The translations under genes and the position numbers were made by a program. From positions 1,550,001 through 1,614,000 of the forward strand of contig JANPZV010000005.1 of assembly GCA_024707365.1 (NCBI GenBank): a DNA stretch of 64,000 bases. The letters are read 5' to 3'. Positions 29,545 through 36,592 of the stretch are shown here, piece after piece; within the stretch, counting starts at the first letter, position 1, and every line of letters starts with the position of its first letter. Below the pieces are notes generated by a model that was given only the letters and a program-made list of their open reading frames with translations, ran no database searches and was not told the DNA's origin. Origin of the DNA: Terricaulis sp. GTDB taxonomy: Bacteria > Pseudomonadota > Alphaproteobacteria > Caulobacterales > Aquidulcibacteraceae.

Positions 29545-30174
29545 ATGATCCACATCATCACTGCCGAGAACCGGCGCAATTATCATCACGCCCTGATGGA
29601 AATGCATCGCCAACGCAAGACCGTGTTCATCGACCAGATGAAATGGCGGCTACAAGAGAGCGCAGGCATAGAGATCGACGCGTATGATTGCCCCGAGGCG
29701 ATCTATCTGATCGAAGCGGTCGCGCCGCGTGCGGCTGTGACCGGTTCAGCGCGCTTGTTGCGCACCGACCGGCCCCATCTCATGGGCGATCATTTTCCGC
29801 ATCTGTGCGATGGTCCTGTGCCGCAGGGGCCGGAAGTTTGGGAAGCAACACGGTTCTGTCCCGCGCCCGAGACGCCTGCCGGGGAGGCGAGGCACGATCT
29901 GCTTGCGCGCCTGATCGCGGCGATCATGGAGACCGCGCTCATCTTCGGTGTCGAGCGCGTCACCTTTGTGGCCAACGCAGCGCTCGCGCCCTTGGCTTTG
30001 CGCGCCGGCTGGGAGGTTGAACCCCTCGGAACCTCAAAGCGCGCGGGCCGAGATCGGCTGACCGCCATGAGTGCTGCCATCGACCAGCGCGGTCTGCGCC
30101 GCGTCCGTGCGCGCGCCGGGCTCAATGGCCCTGTGACGCGCTTTCTGGGCGGCGATCTCCTTCAAGCCGCGTAA
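29545..30174 (+). CDS. LuxI-family acyl-homoserine-lactone synthase
   Basis: A 209-residue AHL synthase joining S-adenosylmethionine with an acyl chain. The invariant residues are present: Arg/Phe/Trp in QRKTVFIDQMKWRL, Asp pair in IEIDAYDCPEAIYLI, Arg in GSARLLRTDRPHLM and Glu/Arg in EVWEATRFCPAP. The acyl group cannot be predicted. ATG at 29545 gives the standard start MIHIITAENRRNYH. phyH follows after 11 bases with a GGAGGA ribosome site. Confidence 0.93.
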   Translation: MIHIITAENRRNYHHALMEMHRQRKTVFIDQMKWRLQESAGIEIDAYDCPEAIYLIEAVAPRAAVTGSARLLRTDRPHLMGDHFPHLCDGPVPQGPEVWEATRFCPAPETPAGEARHDLLARLIAAIMETALIFGVERVTFVANAALAPLALRAGWEVEPLGTSKRAGRDRLTAMSAAIDQRGLRRVRARAGLNGPVTRFLGGDLLQAA

Positions 30175-30185
30175 CGGAGGAAGCC

Positions 30186-31079
30186 ATGAACACGAAAGTA
30201 TTGCCCTTCGCCGCAAAACAATTGAGCCATATCGAAACGCTCGAGCGTGACGGGTTCGTTGTGCTTGAAAATGTGCTCGACGCGCGGCGTAGTCAAAAGC
30301 TCGCCGATGAACTTGAGCCCTGGCTCCAAGCGACGCCGCGCTGCGAAGGCGATTTCTACGGCTGGAAAACGACGCGCGTCGGCGGGCTCCTCTCGAAAGC
30401 GCCCAGCGTCGCCGACCTTGTCATGGATCCGTACATCTTGGCGATTGCTGAAGCGCTGCTTTTACCCAATTGCGATTGCATCCAGCTCAATCTCACCCAA
30501 GCGGTGCGCGTGCATGGACAGGAGCGCCCGCAGGCGCCTCACCGCGACGAAGAGATGTGGCCTTGGCCAACGAACGGCCAACACTGGCTCTTGAATGTCA
30601 TGTGGTCGGTCAGCGATTTTACAGAGGAGAACGGCGCGACCCGGCTCTGGCGCGGCAGCCATCGTCAAGAGCTTGACCGCAGCATTGACCCGGCCGACAG
30701 CGTCGCTGGTGTGATGCAGCGCGGCTCGGCGCTGCTTTTTTTGGGCTCGCTTACCCACGGGGCGGGGCAAAACCTGACGCCGTATCCGCGCACAGGCATC
30801 ATTGTCAGTTATTGCCTGGGCTGGTTGAAGACCTATGAGAACCAATTTCTGGCTTACCCGCGCGAGGTGGCGGCGTCTTTCCCTGAGGATCTGCAGCGCC
30901 TCATCGGCTATCGCATCCATCGACCAAATCTGGGCGGCTGGGAAGGACAAGATCCGATCGCCCATTTGCGCGATACGCGCGGGCCTGCGCCGCACGTCGA
31001 TGCGTTGACGCCGGAGATCGCGGTTCAGCTTAAAGCCCATTACGGCGAGGCCCAGGAGCGAGACGAGGATGGTGCTTGA
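30186..31079 (+). CDS. phytanoyl-CoA dioxygenase (PhyH)-family protein co-transcribed with luxI
   Basis: A 297-residue non-haem iron/2-oxoglutarate oxygenase-like protein. The iron-binding HxD lies in QAPHRDEEMWPWP, the distal His in LGSLTHGAGQN, and the 2-oxoglutarate Arg in PYPRTGIIVSY. It follows luxI by 11 bases and overlaps gntR. luxI-phyH neighbours are, as I recall, known from sphingomonads. A natural inference is oxidation of the acyl chain of the signal or of a precursor, but the substrate is unproven. Confidence 0.85.
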   Translation: MNTKVLPFAAKQLSHIETLERDGFVVLENVLDARRSQKLADELEPWLQATPRCEGDFYGWKTTRVGGLLSKAPSVADLVMDPYILAIAEALLLPNCDCIQLNLTQAVRVHGQERPQAPHRDEEMWPWPTNGQHWLLNVMWSVSDFTEENGATRLWRGSHRQELDRSIDPADSVAGVMQRGSALLFLGSLTHGAGQNLTPYPRTGIIVSYCLGWLKTYENQFLAYPREVAASFPEDLQRLIGYRIHRPNLGGWEGQDPIAHLRDTRGPAPHVDALTPEIAVQLKAHYGEAQERDEDGA

Positions 31080-31680
31080 TCCGCGTCCTGGCGAACGCGT
31101 CTATCAAGAGATCAAGCAGGCAATTTTGTCAGGAGAACTTGTCGTTCTCCAACGCCTCGACATTGACAAGCTCTCCTCTCAGTTTGGCGTCAGCGCTACG
31201 CCGGTTCGCTATGCGTTGGCAATTTTGGCCGCTGAGCGCCTCGTGAGATTGAGCACATCGCGGATTTATCAAGTCGCGTTTTGGTCGGAGCGGGAGTTGC
31301 GAGATCTCTATAAGTGGCGCCAACAGCTTACAAAATGGGCGCTCCAATCTTACTTGCCTTCGTCCGCACCAATCGTGCTGAACGACAATGATTACGTGGG
31401 CGCGTACCTAACGCTGATGGGCCATATTGACCGTGACGCCAACACCGAGGCGCGCCGCGCCGGCCGATCCGCGGACGAAAGGCTTGTGAACGCACTTCGC
31501 GCTGAAGCAGAGATACTTCCGGGCGCGTCCGATGAGATCAGAAAAATAGTCGCCGCGCTTGGCCGTGGCGGCGCCTCGGCGGGGGGCGCAATGAGAAGAT
31601 ACTTTGAGCGGCGTATCAGCCAATGCGCGCTGATACGAAGTGCGGCGCACGCCAAGGCGATGCCGAACAACGGCGCTTAA
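31069..31680 (+). CDS. GntR-family transcriptional regulator
   Basis: A 203-residue protein with an N-terminal GntR winged helix (VYQEIKQAILSGELVVLQRL, SQFGVSATPVRYALAILAAE) and a helical C-terminal ligand domain of FCD type. It overlaps the phyH stop by 11 bases, so it belongs to the luxI operon, and it directly precedes the lasso precursor genes. It may couple quorum sensing to the lasso locus. Confidence 0.82.
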   Translation: MVLDPRPGERVYQEIKQAILSGELVVLQRLDIDKLSSQFGVSATPVRYALAILAAERLVRLSTSRIYQVAFWSERELRDLYKWRQQLTKWALQSYLPSSAPIVLNDNDYVGAYLTLMGHIDRDANTEARRAGRSADERLVNALRAEAEILPGASDEIRKIVAALGRGGASAGGAMRRYFERRISQCALIRSAAHAKAMPNNGA

Positions 31681-31792
31681 TCGCCCTTTGAAAAACTTCC
31701 AACGAAATCTTTAGCCAGATAGTCCGCCAAATCTTGGTTCGCGGCGGCAAGCTGTCATCCGCCGCAAGGTGATGCGGTGGATGGAGAGTGCT
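31681..31792. promoter_or_regulatory. leader region before the lasso precursor genes
   Basis: A 112-base gap with an imperfect GCGGCGG...CCGCCGC stem (about 31741-31766) just ahead of the precursor ribosome site GGAGAG. It may hold the lasso promoter; TTGAAA at about 31687 is a possible -35 element, but no firm -10 is seen. Confidence 0.35.
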
Positions 31793-31918
31793 ATGCGTGA
31801 AGATACAGAACGCCAAGAAGACATCGTTGATCTCGGCGCCGCGACCGAAGTGACGCAAGGGATCTATGATCCCGTGAAAAAGGAAAACCTCGTCACGCCG
31901 CAAGCGCGCGACTTCTGA
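31793..31918 (+). CDS. lasso-peptide precursor 1
   Basis: A 41-residue precursor. The leader ends DLGAATEVTQ, with Thr at the penultimate position as in nearly all lasso leaders. The predicted core is GIYDPVKKENLVTPQARDF: Gly1 and Glu9 would form a nine-membered macrolactam ring, leaving a ten-residue tail. GGAGAG lies five bases before ATG 31793; two in-frame upstream ATGs (31781, 31772) are less likely. The next precursor has a matching plan and the B and C maturation genes follow, which supports the call. Confidence 0.85.
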   Translation: MREDTERQEDIVDLGAATEVTQGIYDPVKKENLVTPQARDF

Positions 31919-31926
31919 TCATCCCT

Positions 31927-31958
31927 CTGCGGCGCGGACATTGTCGTTTGCGCCGCAG
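31927..31958. promoter_or_regulatory. stem-loop between the two lasso precursors
   Basis: CTGCGGCGC (31927-31935) and GCGCCGCAG (31950-31958) are perfect 9-base arms with a 14-base loop, followed by ATCTTTCTT. It may act as a partial terminator or stabilise the upstream precursor message. Confidence 0.5.
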
Positions 31959-31979
31959 ATCTTTCTTGGGAGATTTTCG

Positions 31980-32111
31980 ATGGAAAACTACGATGACCTG
32001 GATCACGAAGAGATTGTGACCGACCTCGGTCCTGCGAGCGACGTCACACGCGGGATTTGGGACCCGATTCTCAAAGAAAACTTCGTGTTGCCGCAGATGC
32101 GCGACATGTGA
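31980..32111 (+). CDS. lasso-peptide precursor 2
   Basis: A 43-residue precursor, MENYDDLDHEEIV to the leader end DLGPASDVTR, again with penultimate Thr. The predicted core is GIWDPILKENFVLPQMRDM, with Gly1-Glu9 ring closure. It shares G-I-aromatic-D-P, K-E-N at 8-10 and P-Q-x-R-D near the end with core 1, so the two are paralogues with a conserved scaffold. GGGAGA precedes the ATG. Confidence 0.85.
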   Translation: MENYDDLDHEEIVTDLGPASDVTRGIWDPILKENFVLPQMRDM

Positions 32112-32123
32112 ACTCGTGAGGGG

Positions 32124-32150
32124 CGCCGGGCGCAGATGAGGCGCCCGGCG
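32124..32150. promoter_or_regulatory. stem-loop between precursor 2 and the maturation genes
   Basis: CGCCGGGCGC (32124-32133) and GCGCCCGGCG (32141-32150) form a perfect 10-bp GC stem with a 7-base loop. There is no T-tract. Such a hairpin after precursor genes would let precursor mRNA exceed that of the B and C genes. Confidence 0.6.
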
Positions 32151-32158
32151 GCGTCGCC

Positions 32159-32804
32159 ATGACAACCTACCAATTAAGTGCACATGTGCGCGCATGCAGG
32201 GATGGCGGCTACATCGTCTTTCTTGATTTGCGACGCGACCGTTATTGGAGCGTCCCCGCGCAAACGGCGCCGGCCATCGCAGGGCTTGTGGAGGGGGAAT
32301 GTGCGCATGGGGGAGGCGCTCGGCTCATTGAATTGGGGTTGATCGAGCCGGCTGGAGTGAGGCGCGCGCTTGACGCGCCACGTCAAGATGCGCCGGAGCG
32401 GAAGCTGATCCAAGCAGACAATTATAGGGCGTCCCTGTTCGAATTAGGCCAATGCGCGTCTGCATGCTGGTGGGCAGAAAGATCGCTCGCGCGCCGTAGA
32501 TTGGATCTGACGCTGGCTCGCCTGGCCGTGCTCAAGTCGCGAGCGGCGAACCTAGAGGCGGATGCGCAAGACTTGGTCGGCGTGTTCGAGCAATTCAGAC
32601 CTTGGTATCCGCGCCAGCGCGTTTGTCTGTTCGACGCCGTGGCGCTGGCGTGCTTCATGATGATGCGTGGGTTGAAACCGGACATCGTCTTTGGCGTGCG
32701 CACCGCGCCATTTGCGGCCCATTGTTGGATCGAGTGGCAAGGTTTGCTCGCTGGCGATAGCTCGGATCATTGTGCGTCTTTCACGCCGATCAGCGTGGGT
32801 GTAG
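32159..32804 (+). CDS. lasso-peptide B protein (leader-binding RRE plus transglutaminase-like protease)
   Basis: Residues 1-75 form a PqqD-like recognition domain (GGYIVFLDLRRDRYWSVPA). The rest is a transglutaminase-fold leader peptidase with Cys156 in QRVCLFDAVALACF, His188 in APFAAHCWIEWQG and Asp200 in LLAGDSSD. The natural end is uncertain: no stop separates it from the next gene here, although a TAG in another frame at 32802-32804 would give the usual overlap. Length to that point, about 214 residues, is normal for proteobacterial B proteins. Confidence 0.87.
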
Positions 32805-34588
32805 AGGTGGCTTTCATTGGCTTTCGCTGGACACCCGGAGAGCGCAATGAGGCGCGCGCGTCGCGTGCGCTTGCCGAGCGCCTAAGGGACGGCGCCACAT
32901 CTCTCATCGAATGGCGTGGTCTTGTGCTGCTGCATCGCGGAGCAGGGCCCATTGAGGTTCTGCCGCATGGGATGGGCTTTGTTTTCGGGGCGCGTTTCGG
33001 GCGCGAACCGGATCCGTCACCGCCATGTGAGGCCCGTGTCGATCCCACGCCAACATGGATTGCCGAGCGGTGGGGGGCCTATGTCGCCGTGCTGGTTGAT
33101 CGCGGCTTTGACATTGTGCGCGTGCTTCGAGATCCAAGCGGCGCGCGTTCGTGCTTCTTCTCGGAGGTCGACGGCGTGCGGATCTTCTTCTCCGATGCCG
33201 AGGATTTCCTTCGGCTGGCGCCCGAAACCCGCGCCGACCTCGGGTTCATCCGCGGATTCTTGCGCTATCCCGCTTTTATTGGCCGGCGAACCGGACTTGA
33301 AGGCGTTCAAGAACTCGCGCCGGGAGAATGCGCGGTCTATCCACGGAAAGGCCTGAAAGTGGAGGCGGCTTGGACGCCGTTCGGTTTTGCACGCGCGAAC
33401 AAGGCGCTGGATTGGTCCGATGGCAAACAGGCGTTGCGCAATGCAGCCGATGCGAGCGTAAAGGCCTGGGCCGGACCGCACCAGCGGGTTGCTCTCCGGC
33501 TATCCGGCGGTTTCGATTCATCTGTCATGCTGGGCTTGCTACGGAGCAACACCGAGGCGGACATCACATGTGTCACGGAATATTGGGAAGGCGCCCTGAG
33601 GGGGATGAGCGCCGCTATGCGCACGCGGTGGCCGCTGCAAACGGAACGAAACTCGAGGAGCTACGTTTCGATCCGGCCCGTGTAGACTATGGGCTTTGCC
33701 TGGATGGGGCCTTAACGCCCAAACCGACCCTTGCTGTGCTCAGCCTGGGCAATCGCGATCTGACCGCATTTTATGGCGACCTTGGCGTCAGCCTTGTCAC
33801 GTCGGGGCAGGGCGGCGATCATCTCTTCCAGCGTAGCCGCACGCCTTGGATCGCAGCGGATGCGGTTTGCGATCGCCTGCGCCCCAAAGCGCTTATGCAA
33901 ATCGCGCTCGACACCGCGCGGCTGACCGGACGCCCCGTCTGGGATGTGTTTGCCGCGATGGTGGTCGGCGCGGCGCGGCTGAAATCGCCAGCTTCCCCGC
34001 AATCGGACGTCATGGGCGTCCTCAAAATAGAGGAGAACGGTGATGAGGGCGCCGCAGGATCATGCGTGGCTCGCCAAATTGCGATGGGGGACGCCTGCGC
34101 GGTCGCTGAGAGTTCATCAGCTGTTGCAGGCGCTTAGCTATTTTGATGAAGCCGCGCTTGCTGGCGGCGCACGCACGCACCCGCTCTTGCTCTCGCAGCC
34201 GATTGTCGAAGCCTGCCTGCGCATTCCGCCCTATGTGATGGTTGCGGGCGGCAAAGAGCGTGCGCTCGCACGCGCAGCCTTCGCGGACCTTGTCCCTCTT
34301 GATGTCGTGCGCCGCATCACCAAGGGCGAAACCACGCGCTATTTTGCCGCCGTGCTTGCGGCCAACGAGGCTTGGATCCGCGACATCCTGTGCGGAGGAA
34401 AGCTCATCGAAAACGGCGTGGTTGATTCTACCGCACTTCAGCACGCGCTGGCGGGCGGCTGGCTGCAGGACGGAATGGCGGCAGATGGACTTTACGCTCT
34501 TATCGCCGCCGAATGTTGGCTCAGAAACCTGGAGAAGGCGCGTGAACGCGCCCTCTCTGATTTAGCGGTGTCTGCTACGGGCCCGTAA
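32795..34588 (+). CDS. lasso-peptide C protein, asparagine-synthetase-like macrolactam synthetase (frameshifted)
   Basis: This enzyme adenylates the ring Glu side chain and closes the lactam. An N-terminal glutaminase-like domain (from VAFIGFRWTPGERN) lacks a catalytic Cys at its start, as in lasso cyclases. The synthetase domain has the PPi loop ALRLSGGFDSSVMLGLL and SLVTSGQGGDHLF, and ends in VVRRITKGETTRYF. Slips at 33594-33596 (one C missing) and 34039-34040 (one G extra) break the frame; conservation continues across both. It meets the isopeptidase gene tail to tail with a 27-base overlap. Confidence 0.86.
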
Positions 34589-36592
34589 GCTGCGCCAACG
34601 CTCTAGGCGGTCAGGGTCGTCGGGGTCGGCGCGTTCGACGCCCCGTAACCAGAAATCCAGCCAATCCATGGCGCGGGTTTGCGCTGCCAAAAGCTGAGCC
34701 GGTCGCCATTTGATGTGATAGGCGCCGGGATAGACATAGAGGTCGACCGGATGGCGGAGTTCGTCGAGCCGCGTGGCCAATGGAAACCCCATTATGGCTT
34801 CGCTTTCCGCCAGGTTCATGAGCAGGGGCGCTCGGATCTGCTCGGCATGCAGTATTGTCGTGTTTCGCCGCCACCAGGCCGCCCACGGATCGTCGCCCTC
34901 GGCATCGGGACCACGCATGCCTTCGTCCAACAGGCCCTGGCGGAACGCGCGCGAGCCAAGCGTCCATGCTGTGGTGTCCGTTGGCTGGGTGCTGACGACG
35001 GCTGCGGCGAACAGATCTGAATTGGTGATCGCCCAATAAAGCGTCTCGGCGCCGTCGCTGAGTCCGGTAATACCGATGCGGCGAGGGTCGCTGAGACCGC
35101 GTCGGTCAAGCTCAGCCAGCATCGCCTCAAGCGCGGACTGCTTCATCAAATTCTCGGAATTATCCAGAGCTGTCCGTTGCTCAAGTTCAACTGGGGATAG
35201 GGCCGCTTCGGCGCCGCGCCATTCGGGCCGATCAACGCTCAGCACGAGATAGCCGCGGCCAGCCAGCGGCAGTATGGGATACTCGCCGCCGACACCGCCC
35301 CGAAGAAAACCGCGCGATCGGTACTGCACCACCACGACCGGATAACGACGGCCGGCTCGATAATTTCTCGGGAAGACGAGATGGGCAAAAGACGCGTTGC
35401 CGTATGCGTCGTTGACCTCGATGGTCTCTATGCGCGGCTGCTCGAATGCACGCCAACCGGGGTTTGGATCGTAAAGCTCAGCGAGTTCGCCGGTATCGAC
35501 ATCAATCGAGACAATACGACGTGGCTGTAGCGGACTCTCCTGCAGGCATATTAGCCGAGCGGCGGCCCGGCCACAGCCAAACAATTCTTCGTCCGCACGT
35601 CGGATGCGGCGGACCGTGTTTGCGCGCCAGTCCCATGTGTAAAGTGCGGTCAGACCCTGACCATGTCCCTCCATGCGGCGAAACACAATACGATCGGCGA
35701 AGACCCATGCGCCGAGCATGCGTCCGCTGCAAGCGGCATCATCACACATCGCGACATCGCCGGCCGGGGCGGCGGCGTAGTAGAGGCCGAGCGCGGGCGT
35801 AGAGGCGCGATCGTCAGCGATCCGCGGCGCAATCCAGGCCGTCGCCTCGCCAGCCCGATCCTGCGCGATCGCATTGGACGGCGCAGGATGGTGAGGTCGG
35901 GCGTTGAGGCGCTCGCTCTCATGCGGCGATGCCGCCCGCTCTGCGCGGGTTACTACATTGACGACAATGTGCACGCGTGCTGGATCGGCTATCGCGCGCG
36001 GCCTGAGGCTGGCGTAAGGCGTAAAATAATCGTCGGGGCGGAAGCCATAGGTCTCGGCGCGTGCTGAGGCGGCGCTCAAGGCGGCGCGTGGCGCAGCAGT
36101 TTCCACAACGAGATGGCCCTCGTCGAGCCACGCAAAGCGAAGCACGTCACCGGGCCTTTCGACGAGCATTTGAGCGGTCGCGCCGTCGAGGGAGGCGCGC
36201 CAGAGTTCTGTGCGCCCATCGCGTTCCGCGATGTAAGCAAGCGTGCGACTGTGGGGTGACCAAACTGGCGCGCGGTCCGCCGCGGCGCCTGTGGGCCCAT
36301 ACGGCGTATCGCGCAGAATGATGTCGCCCGCGTCCGCGATCTGGCGTGGCGATCCGCCCGCGCTCGGCATCACGAGCAGGCGATAGCGATAGGAATTGTC
36401 CCGCACGCGGGTTTCGCGGGCGAACACGGCGAGGGTTTGGCCGTCGGGCGAGATCGTCAGCCCGCCGCGATAATCACCGAGGTCGATCAGCGCGAGGAGA
36501 TCTTCCGCGCTTGGGGGGCGCGCCGCCGCCTGGCTGGAAAAGAGCAGGGTGATCCCCGCCAAGGCAGCGGCGCAGGTGAGGCGGCTTACCAA
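34562..36592 (-). CDS. lasso-peptide isopeptidase (AtxE-like, S9 prolyl-oligopeptidase family)
   Basis: A 676-residue protein with a signal peptide (VSRLTCAAALAGITLLFSSQ), a beta-propeller-like N-terminal domain and an alpha/beta-hydrolase domain: catalytic Ser in GITGLSDGAETLYW and His in PGAYHIKW. Astexin-type clusters carry such an enzyme to linearise the threaded peptide by cutting the isopeptide bond. The TTG start overlaps the receptor stop. Next to lasso genes, this function is preferred over a general dipeptidyl peptidase. Confidence 0.85.
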   Translation of the reverse strand: MVSRLTCAAALAGITLLFSSQAAARPPSAEDLLALIDLGDYRGGLTISPDGQTLAVFARETRVRDNSYRYRLLVMPSAGGSPRQIADAGDIILRDTPYGPTGAAADRAPVWSPHSRTLAYIAERDGRTELWRASLDGATAQMLVERPGDVLRFAWLDEGHLVVETAAPRAALSAASARAETYGFRPDDYFTPYASLRPRAIADPARVHIVVNVVTRAERAASPHESERLNARPHHPAPSNAIAQDRAGEATAWIAPRIADDRASTPALGLYYAAAPAGDVAMCDDAACSGRMLGAWVFADRIVFRRMEGHGQGLTALYTWDWRANTVRRIRRADEELFGCGRAAARLICLQESPLQPRRIVSIDVDTGELAELYDPNPGWRAFEQPRIETIEVNDAYGNASFAHLVFPRNYRAGRRYPVVVVQYRSRGFLRGGVGGEYPILPLAGRGYLVLSVDRPEWRGAEAALSPVELEQRTALDNSENLMKQSALEAMLAELDRRGLSDPRRIGITGLSDGAETLYWAITNSDLFAAAVVSTQPTDTTAWTLGSRAFRQGLLDEGMRGPDAEGDDPWAAWWRRNTTILHAEQIRAPLLMNLAESEAIMGFPLATRLDELRHPVDLYVYPGAYHIKWRPAQLLAAQTRAMDWLDFWLRGVERADPDDPDRLERWRSLRARSRHR

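Noticed and set aside
34562-36592. general dipeptidyl peptidase
   Set aside because: The S9 fold alone would allow it, but the signal peptide, overlap with the TonB receptor and convergence with lasso genes fit the isopeptidase group better.
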